A DNA stretch of 64,000 nt from Miscanthus floridulus (taxonomy: Eukaryota > Streptophyta > Magnoliopsida > Poales > Poaceae), in the NCBI RefSeq assembly GCF_019320115.1, contig NC_089588.1, positions 119,719,707 to 119,783,706 on the forward strand, written 5' to 3'. Made by a program: the position numbers and the translations under genes. Of the stretch, positions 1 to 11,399 are shown one piece after another. Position 1 is the first letter of the stretch; each line of letters begins with the position of its first letter. Under the pieces are notes generated by a model. It had not been told where the DNA came from, ran no database searches, and saw only the letters and a program-made list of their open reading frames with translations.

Positions 1-930
1 GGTGCAGAATCAGCAGAACCAACAGGTTGGTGGAGCACCGCGTGACAAGCGTGGTGAATTTTTGAAGGGCTGTCCCCCAGTGTTCTCTCATGCCACTGAT
101 CCACTAGAAGCAGATGATTGGCTTTGTGCAGTGAAGAAGCAACTCAACATAGCGCAATGCGATGATCAGTAGAAGGTGTTATACGCTTCAGGGCAGCTCC
201 AAGGAGAAGCTCAAGACTGGTGGGAGTCATTTCAGTATGGATGTCCCGCTAATGCTCCTCCTGTCACCTGGCACGAATTTAGAGAGAATTTCAGATCTTA
301 TCACATACCTGAAGGACTAATAGAGCTTAAGCAGGAGGAGTTCAGAGCTCTGAAGCAGGAATCCATGTCCGTCGCTGAGTACCATGACAAGTTTGCTCAG
401 TTGTCACGTTATGCTCCGAATGAAGTGGCTGATGATGCTGATAAGCAATGTCACTTTCCCAAGGGTCTGTATGATGGTCTGCAGCTCCAGCTTATGTCCA
501 ATACATACCCCAATTTTCAGACGCTGGTGAACCACGCTATTGTTATCGACAATAAGCGAAAAGAAATGGAGGCTAAGAAGAGGAGGCCTCAGGGACAGGC
601 CTCTGGGAGTAATACTCGTCTGCGCACCAATCCTCAGCAAGGCTTCCAGCAAAGGTTTTAGGGACCACCCAATCAGTGGAATCATGGCCAGTACCCCTAG
701 CACAACCAGAACCAGCAGCAGAATGACAATCAACGTCCTCAGAAGCAGAGTGGTCAGTAGACACCACGACAGGGAGCGCCTAATAACACTCCCATGAAGA
801 CTAGTGCCCCTAGCACTCCCAACAAGTGCTTCCATTGTGGTAAAGAAGGTCACATGTCTTATAATTGCCCTGAGAAGTCCAGCCAGCAAACCTCCCAAAG
901 GTAGAATAGTTATCAGAAGCCAGCACCCAA
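1..930 (+). pseudogene. gag: gag fragment of Ty3 copy A
   Basis: Reads as a retrotransposon gag: the segment around 176-661 has the AQDWWESF and YHDKFAQLSRYAP signatures of the plant chromovirus gag domain. A CCHC zinc knuckle lies at 827-868 (C-x2-C-x4-H-x4-C, CFHCGKEGH). The role would be capsid formation and RNA packaging. The start is outside the window. Stops interrupt it at 170-172, 659-661, 698-700 and further on; most sit where CAG (Gln) is expected and TAG is found. It cannot give a full Gag protein. Confidence 0.9.
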
Positions 931-940
931 CACAGGAAAG

Positions 941-3900
941 GTGAACCACGTGTCTATCGAGATGGCGCTTGCAGAACCAGAAGTCATGCTCGGTACGTTC
1001 GATGTTAACTCAACCCCTGCCACTGTTCTTTTTGATTCTGGAGCTTCACAATCATTCATATCACAAGCATTTGTTAGAAATCATAGCATACCATTATGTG
1101 CCATGCAAAATCCCACTTTAGTAAACTCACCGGGGGGGGTATGCAAGCTTCATATTGTTGTCTTCTGACTAATCTATTCTTAACGGGGGTAGAGTTCAAA
1201 GTGAGCCCCATTGTGTTGAGAGCATCTGGTATAGATGTGATTCTGGGTATGGACTGGATGAAGCAACAACAAGCAGTGATTTAGTGTAAGGAGAAGGTAG
1301 TTGTTGTGACCGCACTGAATGGGGAAAGAATCAGTGTTGATGTTGTAATACAAGCACAACAGACAGCCATAGTGAACCAGCTTGATGATGGCGGCAACAA
1401 GGAGGACCTAGTGGTTGATGAGTTTCCATATGTGTTCCCCGATGATTTGCCAAGTATGCCACCTGACCGTGACATTGAGTTTATTATTGAATTATTACCT
1501 AAAACTGCACCTATAGCTAAGCGTCCATATAGAATGGGGGTTAATGAATTAGAAGAACTTAAGAAATAAATAAAGGAGTTACAGGAGAAAGGTTTTATTC
1601 ATCCTAGTTCGTCACCTTGGGGAGCGCCGGTTATATTTGTTGACAAGAAGGATGGTACTCAGAGGATGTGTGTTGATTACTGGTCACTCAATGAGGTTAC
1701 TATCAAGAACAAGTATCAGTTGCCTAGAATTGATGACTTGTTTGATCAATTGAGAGGTGCTTGTGTTTTCTCTAAGATTGATCTTCATTCTGGCTATCAT
1801 CAGTTGAAGATTCGTGCAACTGACATACCCAAGACAACTTTTACTTCGAGGTATGGTTTGTACAAGTACACTATTATGTCCTTTGGTTTGACCAATGCAC
1901 CTGCCTACTTTATGTACTTGATGAATAAGGTGTTCATGAAGTTTCTGGAAAAGTTTGTGGTGGTATTCATCGATGATATCCTGGTATTCTCCAAAACAAA
2001 AGAAGAGCATGCTAAACATCTAAGGTTGGTCTTGTAGAAGCTCAAGGAACACAAGTTGTATGCTAAGTGAAGCAAGTATGAATTCTGGTTAAAGGAAGTT
2101 TCTTTCCTAGGCCATGTTGTATCTAATGGTGGAATTGCAGTAGATCCAAGCAAGGTGAAAGATGTATTGAATTGGAAGCCACCAACAGATGTGGGAGAGA
2201 TTCGTAGTTTCTTGGGATTAGCTGGATACTACAAAAGGTTCATAGAAGGTTTCTCTAAACTTGCTAAGCCTATGACCGCTTTGTTGGAGAAAAATGCCAC
2301 GTTTGTGTGGTTCGAGAAGTGCTAGGCTAACTTTGAAGAATTGAAGAAGAGATTAACTACAACTCCAGTATTGGTTTTGCCAGATTTGAACAAGAGCTTT
2401 TCGATCTATTGTGATGCATCTCGTCAAGGTTTTGGATGTGTTCTTATGCAAGAAGGAAGAGTAGTGGCCTATGCTTCCCGATAGTTGAGAAAGCATGAGT
2501 TAAATTATCCTACTCATGACTTGGAGTTAGCAGCAGTGGTTCATGCTCTGAAGATATTGAGGCACTATCTTATCGGACATAAGAGTGACATTTATACTGA
2601 TCACAAGAGTCTAAAGTACATTTTTACTCAGACAGATCTAAATATGAGACAGCATCGATGGTTAGAGTTGATCAAAGATTATGATCTAGAGATACACTAT
2701 CATCCTAGAAAGGTGAATGTTGTTGCCAATGCTCTTAGAAGGAAGAGTTACGTTAATGAGGTGTAAGTAGCGCCGATGTCAAGTGAGTTGTGTGCTGAGT
2801 TTGAGCGACTAAATATGGGCTTTGTCACTAATGCAGTGGAGTTGGTGTTGGAGCCTAAATTGGAGCAAGAAATACGTAAGGGACAGTTACAGGATGCGAA
2901 GTTGAAAGAGATAGCTGAGAACATAGTGATTAGCAAGGCCCTAGGATTCCGTATGGATGACAATGGAACTCTTTGGTTTGGCAAAAGACTATGTGTGCCT
3001 GAGGATAAGGCTATACGAGGGGCAATTCTTCGTGAAGCACATGAGTCTGCTTACTCTATTCATCCTGGGAGTACTAAGATGTATTTGGATATGAAGGAGA
3101 AGTATTGGTGGCATGGACTCAAAAGATATGTTGTTGAGTTTGTAGCCTTATGTGATACATGTCAGAGAGTCAAAGCTGAACATCAAAGACCTGTAGGATT
3201 ACTACAACCAATGAAGATACCTGAGTGGAAGTGGGAACAAGTTGGTATGGATTTTATAGTTGGGTTACCACGCACTCAGAGGGGTTATGATTCGATCTAG
3301 GTAATAGTGGATCAGTTAACTAAAGTTGTTCACTTCTTACCGGTCAAGACTACCTATACTGGTCATCAATTGGCTGCATTATGTATGGAAAGAATAGTGT
3401 GTCTACATGGAGTTCCTAAGAAAATTATGTCTGATCGAGGTACTCAATTTACATCTCATTTTTGGCAGCAAGTACATAGATTGTTAGGAACAAAGTTGAA
3501 TTTTAGTACATCATATCATCCTCAGATAGATGGGCAAACTGAGAGAATTAATTAGATATTAGAGGATATGTTGAGAGCTTGTGCATTGCGGTACGGTACA
3601 AGTTGGGACAAGAGTTTGCCTTATGCAGAGTTCTCATATAACAATAGTTATTAGAGAAGTCTCAATATGGCACCTTTCAAAGCTTTGTATGGACGAAAGT
3701 GTAGAACCCCATTGTTTTGGAATCAAACAGGAGAAATTCAAGTGTTTGGGCCAGATGTTTTGAGAGACGTAGAAGAGCAAGTACGAATGATCAAAGATAA
3801 CTTGAGAGTGGCTCAGTCTCGACAAAAGAGCTATGCCGACACTAGAAGAGAATTGGTTTACGAAGTAGGTGATTATGTATACCTGAAAGTGTCACCCATG

Positions 3901-4284
3901 AGAAGTGTGAAAAGGTTTAACATGAAAGGAAAGTTAGCACCAAGGTATATTGGACCTTTCAAGATTTTAGAGAGACGTGGTGAAGTAGCTTATCAGTTGG
4001 AATTGCCTGAGAGTTTGTCAGGTGTGCACAATGTGTTCCATGTGTCTCAACTAAAGAAGTGTTTGTGTGTACCAGAGGAGCAGATACTGTTAGAAGAGCT
4101 TACAGTTAAGAAAGATCTCACTTATGAGGAGTTTTCGGTAAGGATTTTGGAGACGGCAGAAAGAGTTACAAGGAGCCGAGTTATAAAGATATGTAAGGTT
4201 CAGTGAAATTGGTATACAGAAGATGAGACTACTTGGGAAAGAGAAGATGATTTGAGGAAAACATACCCGCAGTTATTCGAGTAA
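941..4284 (+). pseudogene. pol: protease-RT-RNaseH-integrase-chromodomain polyprotein of Ty3 copy A, broken
   Basis: Domains in order: aspartic protease with DSGA at 1034-1045; reverse transcriptase about 1600-2200 with the FIDD catalytic motif at 1966-1977; RNase H about 2390-2766; integrase with an HHCC zinc region near 3030-3200 and a DDE core (SDRGTQF near 3432, GQTERIN near 3535); and a chromodomain-like tail ending in the stop at 4282-4284. Apart from a frame change at the poly-G run near 1135, pol stays in one frame but has stops at 1282, 1567, 2035, 2482, 3298, 3553, 3653 and elsewhere. Several are CAG/CAA to TAG/TAA or TGG to TAG/TGA. The catalytic motifs remain visible, but the polyprotein cannot be made whole. 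Confidence 0.93.
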
Positions 4285-4314
4285 GCATCATCCGAATCTC
4301 GGGGACGAGATTCA

Positions 4315-4326
4315 TTTTAAGGGGGG
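4315..4326 (+). other. Polypurine tract of Ty3 copy A
   Basis: The sequence TTTTAAGGGGGG lies just upstream of the 3' LTR start (4333), the position and composition of a plus-strand primer. The same tract is at 39139-39150 in copy B. Confidence 0.8.
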
Positions 4327-4332
4327 TAGAAT

Positions 4333-7126
4333 TGTAACACCCCAAAATTTGCATATTTTTGAAATAGGAGAAAATGAGTAATTATGCATTTTGTGGGAAT
4401 TTGAGTTAGGGAAAAATAATAAATTTTATTAAATTAAAATCAAATGTAGGTTCAAAATCATGTGTGTGCATTCATGCTGCTGCATAATGATTTTTGAATG
4501 GTTTGATTTGAAATCAAATTTCTACTTGATTTGAATTTTGCCTTCAAAATTGCTTTGAAAAATAGAAAAGGGATTTCTTTCTTCCTCCCCTTCCTTTTGG
4601 CCCGTGCTGGCCCATTCTTTCCAGCATCGGCTTAGCTCCCGCTGGCCATTCCTCTCCTTCCTGCTCGGGTCAAATCGCTGCGCCCGCGCCTTCCTTCCGG
4701 CAGCGGCCCAGCTCGGCCTCTTTCTCCCGCGCCACTCTTTCGCATGGCCCAGCCGAGCGCTAGCCCAAGTCATGCTGCACGTAGCCCCGCGCTCCTCTTT
4801 CCTCTGGCCGCTGACGCGCCGGGCCCGCCTGTCAGGTGTATCCCCTTCCTCGCGCCGTACCTAGGCCGGATTCCTCCGTCGCGCCGTGTCCACCTCGGAC
4901 ACTATCTCTGCCGATGCCGTTCGACTCCGCCTCCGCCACGAGCTCCGCGCCGTGCCTCTCAAGTAATCCCCGCCTCATAAATAGCCGGCCGAACCCACGC
5001 CTCCCCCCTATACCACCTCAGAGCCAGCTTTTGTCCTGCATCAGAGCCGCAATCGCCGAAGGAGATCCGCCGTCCTCCTCGTGGAGTACCGTGGCCGCCC
5101 TGTTCCCTCTCCGCTGCCTAGGTAACTCTAGGTGAGTCCGCCGTCGCTCCCTCTATCTCTCAGGCCTTTTCTTTCGTCGAACTGAGCACCGTAGACCGAA
5201 AACCGAAAGCTCCGGCGAGCCCTTCGATGGCGCCGCCGCCGTTAACATTTTTTTCCTCTAGATCCAATCTCGGTCGTCCATCTCTAATCCGTCGGCCCAG
5301 GATGAAGGATACCCTTTTGTTCTAGAATTTTGCATAAGAGCCCTTATAATTACTTCAGTATTAACCCGCCGTCCCTAGCGCCTTTTCAAATTCCATTTTC
5401 TATTTCTAAAGCGTACTTTGGTTCGGTTAGATTGAAAATACGTTTTCAGCTATTTATAGTTTTTCCACTCAACTTGTTTTAGCCATAAAATCTCTGTTTT
5501 AACTCCGATTTGATTCATTCAAGTTGCGTTAGGTTCGTAATTTCGTAATCTACATGTTTATACTACTGTTATGTAGGTTTTCAACTTTTAAAATTCATGG
5601 TTAGATTTAATCTACTATTTTACTATAGGCAATCTTGTTTAATTCATAACTTCTTCGTTTTAGCTCCGATTTTTGTGATCTTCGCATCTGTGTGTTCGTA
5701 GCGAGACGTAGATTTGTTTTCCAAACTTTTCATCTTGATTTTATGCTATTGGTGTACTGTTCTAATCTATAGCTTTGTCTGCTTTGCATGATTGCTCCTG
5801 GATGCTTGTATGTTGCTGTGTTATTGAGTATAGACGGTGCGCAATTCGTGGGAGATCAAGGGTACTACTTTGACATGCAGGACCAGCAGAAGTACTTTGC
5901 TCAAGGCAAGTATAGCATGGGATCATCCTTGTTTCCTATTCACTTTAATTCATTAAATTCATGTTGCATGTGTCACCTTGATAGGGATTCCTTAGAATTG
6001 AGCTTTTACCTTGTACCTACAGGTTATGCATTGGGTAGCTTTGCTAGTGCTCAATTAAACCATGATCTTGTAACTTGACTAATGGTATATGCAATAAACA
6101 TTAAAATATGACTTTTTAGCAACTTGGAAACAGGGGGCTGGAGTATTTAGCTACTTTCTAAATGCTTCAGATTCCTCTCCCTAAGGACTTATCTGTAAGT
6201 GATCATCCGGGACTTACAGTACAGCTATGAGGGCTACATGGCTCTGGCTTTAGCTTAGTATGAGGACCTTTTCTAGCTTGTTAGTGGTTACCTTTATTGG
6301 CGTAGGAATGGCTTGCCGAATCGGGTATAGTGCGGCCTCTGTCCCCATGTGTATAGGTTGTGTGTCAATGTGCCATCGGGAAGGGGGGCTCTACATCTGT
6401 TTGCTGAGTGAATCTAATGGCCCTAACTTATTAGACAAACCTTTGAAAGGCTTCATAGTGACCCCTGTCTGCTCACCTTAGAAGTGTTTTAGGAGTAATT
6501 AACCCGAGCATATGGGTATCACGACTCACAGTGAAAGTGTACAACCTCTGCAGATTGTAAAACTGGTATATCAGCCATGCTCACGGGCACGAGTGGCCTT
6601 GGAACATTTACGGAATAGATGAACACTAAGAATTATCTGTTTATGCTATTTATTATTCATGTTTACATTGATCATGTGCTTTGCATTGGGAATTGAAACA
6701 ATTTGTTGCTACTCTTAAGCTAAAATTTTGACAACTAAAAGCTGAATGCTATTAAACCTGTGTCGAGCCTTTTGAGCCTCATGAACCCCATGTTACACTT
6801 GTTGAGTACGACATGTACTTACGCTTGTTTATTTTCATTATTTGGATAAAAATCCTGGATGGGTAACAGATGGCTATGGGTATGATGATTTTCCTTAGGA
6901 CTACTAGACTTGTGGTCAACCAGTCGATGTCCCTGTGAAATAGAACTTCTGCGAGAGATCTTTTCGTTATACTTTCGCTACATTTATGTGATAACTCTGT
7001 CTTATTCATGATGTAATAAACACTTGTGATGATACTATTTATAATTTGTCAGCTTATGTGTGTGACTGATCTCTGGGCGCACATAAGATTTTGCATCCCA
7101 TTTTATCCTTAAAATTGGGTGTGACA
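4333..7126 (+). repeat. 3' LTR of Ty3 copy A
   Basis: About 2.79 kb, starting TGTAACACCC and ending TGTGACA. It contains a GC-rich promoter-like segment (about 4580-5140) with a TATA-like CATAAATAG near 4976-4984, followed by an AT-rich half. It matches the copy B 3' LTR more closely than the copy B 5' LTR: the roughly 36-bp block at 6222-6257 is in both 3' LTRs but missing from the 5' LTR. Short ORFs inside the LTR are not genes. Confidence 0.93.
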
Positions 7127-7142
7127 CTGTGGTATAGTGTCA
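7127..7142. other. Ty3 TSD (CTGTG), last 8 bp of the host CACTA, and CACTA TSD (TCA)
   Basis: 7127-7131 is CTGTG, the 5-bp duplication of the Ty3 insertion. 7132-7139 is GTATAGTG, the end of the right terminal inverted repeat of the CACTA whose left end is CACTATAC at 25390 in copy B. 7140-7142 is TCA, matching the CACTA TSD at 25387-25389. The rest of the CACTA copy should lie left of the window. Confidence 0.85.
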
Positions 7143-8031
7143 AACAATGACAACACTTACCCTTAGGTCTTGGCTAACTTGAAGCGACTTTTGGGTTGTC
7201 TCTTTCAGATGTCACTAGTACACAGAACATTACTACTGGTAGTTCCAGACCTATTTTTACTGGCATTTCTAGCAACTGCCAGTGTGAAAGACCACTGAAA
7301 ACCACGAATTTCATAGTCATCTTCTTGAGATTCGCCAGTGTAAATCTATTTACATTGGCGGTTCGCTTAAGCCAACTGCCAGTGTAAAATAGATTTACAC
7401 TGACGGTTCACTTAAGTAAACTGCCAGTGTAAATGCATTTACAGCGGCAGTTAGCTTAAGCAACTGCCTATGTAAATACATTTCCATAGGCGGTTTACAT
7501 AAAACAACCGCTTCTGAAAATGGATTTCCATAGGTGGATTAGTAGCATAAACCACCAGTGAAGTGTTTTTAAAATTTCCTGCCGGAGGTAATTATATTTA
7601 AAATTTCAAATGAACCCAAATGTACATCACATGCAATCATATTTCCATGCATGACAAAAACAATATTTACTTTATTCTACCATAGTCATCAACTCAAGTA
7701 TATACATCAAAGTTTTCAACTCATAAGTTCCATGAATTATCTAATAATCATCTCTGTTTAGTTCTAGCCTATCAAAATCTATAAGATCTCGATACTTTGG
7801 TTGTACTAACTCAGAGGTATCATTATGATATTTCCATTGGAAGTGAATTATTACTTTCATGATGAACTAGCACACGTCCTCGCATATGTTCATGATGTCT
7901 TTATCTTTGGGGTGTCTATCTGTTGGATTGCAATGATATACCTGCAAAGAAAGTTTATAGTCATCATATATTTACAAGTGACCAATGCATTTGTAAAACT
8001 AATGATAAAACTTCATATGACTACTACTTAC

Positions 8032-8124
8032 ATTGCTAGGGTTCGTGGTGTATCGCCTGTTTTGTCTGAGAAACTCGCACACGTAGTACCCACAGAGAAC
8101 CGTTCCAAATGGTTGCTTGTGGCA
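8032..8124 (-). pseudogene. Ulp1-like (C48) cysteine protease exon fragment from CACTA, copy A
   Basis: The minus strand reads [20 protein letters not shown] followed by NRRYTTNP, then a splice donor GTAAGT at 8031-8026. The LCGYYVCEF block resembles the catalytic-Cys region of Ulp1-type peptidases that plant CACTA and MULE elements often encode. A possible acceptor (ATATAG) lies just upstream of the Cys codon. It is an isolated exon of a dead element, and no function is expected. The identification is by motif memory; a profile search for peptidase C48 would settle it. Confidence 0.6.
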
Positions 8125-8143
8125 CTATATAACAATTGGCAAG

Positions 8144-9743
8144 CTCACTTTAGGACCTCCAACTATCGTAGAAGTATGGATTTTAACCTCCAACTTCAAA
8201 ACCGGATAACATTGGCCCTCCAACTCTCGAAAAAGTTCACTTTAGGACCCTGGCCGGTTTTCCAGTCGGTTTTGTATGTCACTGTAGCAGTGCTGACGTC
8301 AGCGATGACGTCAGCACTCCTTTTTAATTTGCAAAATTGATATCTTTTTATTCGGAGCTCCAAATATAGCAAATAATATATCAATTTTGATCGTCTCGAC
8401 GAGCTCTTTGCAATGGTGTACTCCGTTTTGTTGTTTCCGATAATTTTATTTCATGAAAAAATAAATATTTCTACAAAACAACTTATGCAATTAAGCTGAC
8501 GTATGCAAGTATTTTATATACTTTGTATATTTGTATATGTACAACACCAACGTAGTCAGTATATAAAACAGGGAGTTGGACGGTCAATCAGACCTGCCAC
8601 GATCGCTTAGATATTTTTGAATTAACCTTCCCTAGCTGCGGTTAACTAACTGTCAACATATGACACGATCAAACGATATGTTTACTGCTCCTAGTGTAGT
8701 TTTTTTCTGTTTTTGTGGTGAAATTAAGTAGCTAGTGGTAGTAGTAGTATTATATTTATCTTGTACCCAAATCCGATACAGTATACGATTCGTGTACACC
8801 TGTCTTTTTTCCTTTCCTATGGCTACTATTGCAGCACACAGGAAATGGACGACCATTCGGCCGACCTGTACGTATATGTTTCCTGGCTGGCATGGCATGA
8901 GTATGACCACATGAAGTGGCAGTGGATAGCTAGATTGAATTGAGGGAGCAGGTAGCAGCAATAGTGAGTGGCTTACTCGTGGTCTAGAATCTTGTGCGGC
9001 ATCGGTAAGTTGAGCGCGTGCCCCCGCGGGAAGGTCGTCCGGGCGAGGATCTCCGTGGCGTCGGCGTTGTGGTGCGCCTCGTCGCCCACGCGCCCGCCCG
9101 ACGCGAGGTGGCAGCACACGAAGCAGAAGCTCGTGTCGTGCAGCCAGAACCGGACGGACACAGCGCCCTTGTTGAATTATTGCAGAAATATTTTGAATTA
9201 TTGCAGAAATATTTGCGGACCGGGCGGACACGAAGCAGAAATATTTCTACAAAACAAGTTTTGAATTATTGCATTTCAAAAATGGTCAAACTTATATATT
9301 CTATGGTCAAATGAACCTAAAATGACAACATTTCGTGTTACATAATAATAAAAATATTATTTATCTAACAAATTCCACGAGTTCTGTTATTCTAACTTGT
9401 TTTGTAGAAATATTTATTTTTTTCATGAAATAAAATTATCTCAAACAACAAAACGGAGTACACCATTGCAAAGAGCTCGTCGAGACGATCAAAATTGATA
9501 TATTATTTGTTATATTTGAAGCTCCGAATAAAAAGATATCAATTTTGTAAATTAAAAAGAAGTGCTGACGTCATCGCTGACGTCAGCACTGCTACAGTGC
9601 CATGCAAAACCGCCAGGGAAACCGGCCAGGGTCCTAAAGTGAACTTTTTCGAGAGTTGGAGGGCCAATGTTATCCGGTTTTGAAGTTGAAGGTTGAAATC
9701 CATACTTCTGTGATAGTTGGAGGTCCTAAAGTGAACTTTACCC
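8144..9743. mobile_element. Pack-MULE-like element with ~340-bp terminal inverted repeats (copy A only)
   Basis: The left arm (8144-8482) and right arm (9396-9743) are inverted copies sharing the AAGTGAACTTTTTCGAGAG block, a GCTGACGTCAGCACTG-type palindrome and a GAGCTCGTCGAGACGATC segment. Copy B has no element here: its sequence goes from GGCAAG at about 42988 into 27 bp absent from copy A, then rejoins at TATATACTAAAC. No perfect TSD is visible, so insertion with a small deletion, or imprecise removal from copy B, are both possible. The interior carries a GC-rich gene fragment (8977-9173) and AT-rich filler. Long TIRs plus a captured exon fit a Pack-MULE. Confidence 0.8.
8977..9173 (-). 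pseudogene. Captured exon fragment of an inositol polyphosphate 5-phosphatase
   Basis: The minus strand encodes NKGAVSVRFWLHDTSFCFVC, then HLASGG, GDEAHHNADATEIL, TTFP and KILDH, and stops at a splice donor (GA|GTAAGC, exon end 8977). This matches the conserved NKG-SVS ... FCFVCSHL-SG ... GDE-RRN-D--EIL ... ILDHD segment of plant type I inositol polyphosphate 5-phosphatases, whose next exon normally begins with the IIWLGDLNYRI region; that part is missing. It is far more GC-rich than its surroundings, sits between the two long TIRs of the MULE, and keeps an intron-like tail. It is a captured piece of a host gene, not a working phosphatase. Confidence 0.75.
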
Positions 9744-9785
9744 TATATACTAAACATGTATGATATTTATTTAAAATTTACCGGA

Positions 9786-10375
9786 TAGTTGATCCATCGG
9801 ACATCAGTTTTGATTTTCGCTTTATATCATATTTTCCACCCATGAACGTATACCAGTTGTATCCCCTGCGGAGCTTGTTTAAAGTTACCAAGTCATTTTC
9901 AAACTCTCCCCGATAATATAGAAATGTTGAAAACTCTGCACGCATATCTTTACTTATTGTTGTATAAGTGTCAAGAAATTTTTATACGTGTTGTTCGGGT
10001 AATCTAGGGAGTCAAGGGTCAACATACTGGAAGTTGTATGAGGCCACAACGCATTCCCTGTCTTGAAATTCAAGAAATCTGTTTCCTATGTAGGTGTCCA
10101 CTTCAAGGTCCATGTCTTGTTTGCATCTTCGATTTATTACTCACAATTTCCTCGTCAGTCTTGCCCTGAAGTTTATCGTTGCCCTGAAGCTTTGCTTTGT
10201 AGGTGGCATGTAGAAGAGAGGGGGTACAATCCATTTTGACATATTTTCCTCTAGGAAGTGTTCTCCTTGTGTCATCCTCTATAACAAATAAGTCAAGGTG
10301 AAACTCTATAAAAAAAACATTAGTATCAATAGCGAGGCATTGGACTATAATGGGACTTCTTTTTTTGCTTGACAA
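9786..10375 (-). pseudogene. Unidentified coding remnant of the degraded CACTA, copy A
   Basis: The minus strand carries two protein-like stretches: an open run at 10103-10375 (containing LFVIEDDTRRTLPRGKYVKM) and another at about 9786-9960 (containing RGYNWYTFMGGKYDIKRKSK). Frame changes and stops separate them. They lie upstream, in minus-strand sense, of the Ulp1-like exon and are present in copy B (about 43050-43640), so they were probably part of the same CACTA-encoded protein. The family is not recognised. Confidence 0.4.
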
Positions 10376-10759
10376 ACATGTACATCATTGTTTAGATTAA
10401 TATTTCCACTAGGGCACTAATGATTGTTGCTGTTGACATGCCCCGACCATTATGTTTCTGCTCTGGCGCCGCTGGCTGTTGGTGGTGGCGCTATTGTCGT
10501 GATTATCGCTATCTCTACGGCAATCATGAACAACACGTACGTCCTTGTCCACCATGGCCTCCACGGTCTGAAAATTTGCCAGATGATCCAAATGGTTGAT
10601 GGCCATTAATTACAGATATCCCTTCGAAGGCATGCAACTGTTTGTAGAGCTTGATCACTTATAGGTTGTTTGGTTGGTGGAATGATATGGTCCATCATCA
10701 TCTCACTCTCTAGTTTTTTTTTGTTTGGTTGGCTACTGTCAGAACTGACCGTTGAGCAC

Positions 10760-11000
10760 TGTACAACCAGTGCACATGACCGGTGCTACACCGGTGATGA
10801 CCGGTGCCTTTTGAGCCTTCTCCAACTCGTTGCAACCCTCTGTGGAACCCATAACCGGTGCACATGACCGGTGTAGCACCGGTGATGACCAGTGCCCTTT
10901 GAGCCTTCTCCAACTGCGGCGACCCTCTCTAGATCTCGTGACTGGGGCACCATAACCGGTGCACACTGGTAAGACCGGTGCCGCTGGTTGCTGTTTCTTC
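10760..11000. repeat. Imperfect CCGGTG/CACCGG palindromic repeats
   Basis: Repeated units built on ACCGGTGCACATGACCGGTG with GAGCCTTCTCCAACT spacers occur at 10770-10985. A similar piece continues at 12440-12470 on the other side of the inserted CACTA derivative. The host repeat is unclassified. The minus-strand ORFs across it follow from the repeat composition. Confidence 0.6.
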
Positions 11001-11399
11001 GCGCACTACTACAGAATTGGACATCACTGCCGATCTTATCACTGCCGGATTTTAACAAACCGACAGTGATAGTCTATCACTGTCGGTTTTTGGCTAAAAC
11101 CGACAGTTATAGGACACTGATAGCCCAACCGACACTGATATTCGGGTCTTCACTATCGGTTTTAACCAAGAACCGGCAGTGATATTGGGTTATCACTGCT
11201 GGTTTTAGTCAAAAACCGACACTGATACTATCACTGTGGGTTTGTGGCTTAGAACCGACAATGATATGCTGCAAGAAAACTTCATAAGTTTCTTATATGA
11301 TGTCCGATGAAGAAGAACTTTATATAAAAGTTGCAGTACTCGACGCGATCTACAACTTTGTAGTTCAAACTTTTTGAATTTGAGATCGTTTGGATGTCC

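Larger units (their letters stand above)
1..7126 (+). mobile_element. Ty3 chromovirus (Tekay/Del-like), copy A, 5' truncated by window edge
   Basis: The window opens inside gag. The element continues through protease, reverse transcriptase, RNase H, integrase, a chromodomain-like C-terminus, the polypurine tract and a complete 3' LTR. The clade call rests on domain order, the integrase tail with the WEREDDLRKTYPQLF signature and the TGTAACACCC LTR start. It is non-functional: many in-frame stops and a shift at a poly-G run near 1131-1139. The flanking CTGTG at 7127-7131 matches the TSD of the copy B element, so this is the duplicated copy of the same insertion and not an independent one. Confidence 0.93.
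7213..10640. mobile_element. Degraded CACTA element, copy A (right end not found)
   Basis: Begins with a CACTAGTACACAGAA terminus at 7213. It is followed by a cluster of inverted and direct ACTGCCAGTGTAAA-like subterminal repeats (about 7230-7560), the usual CACTA end structure. Minus-strand coding remnants follow (Ulp1-like protease piece at 8032-8124; further piece 9786-10375). No matching right TIR was found, and the end near 10640 is only where the sequence changes to other repeats. A 1.6-kb MULE lies inside at 8144-9743. The same relic without the MULE is at 42060-43910. Confidence 0.65.

Noticed and set aside
404..949. 181-codon minus-strand ORF opposite gag (repeated at 35229-35774)
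   Set aside because: Leucine-rich shadow of the gag strand; it has no domain and exists only where the sense strand codes.
4604..5135. ORFs in the GC-rich half of the LTRs (also 30439-31047 and 39355-39976)
   Set aside because: They lie in LTR promoter/leader sequence, shift between copies, and have no recognisable protein motifs.
7825..8340. 171-codon plus-strand ORF
   Set aside because: Opposite strand of the Ulp1-like exon and running into the MULE arm; copy B shows a different C-terminus.
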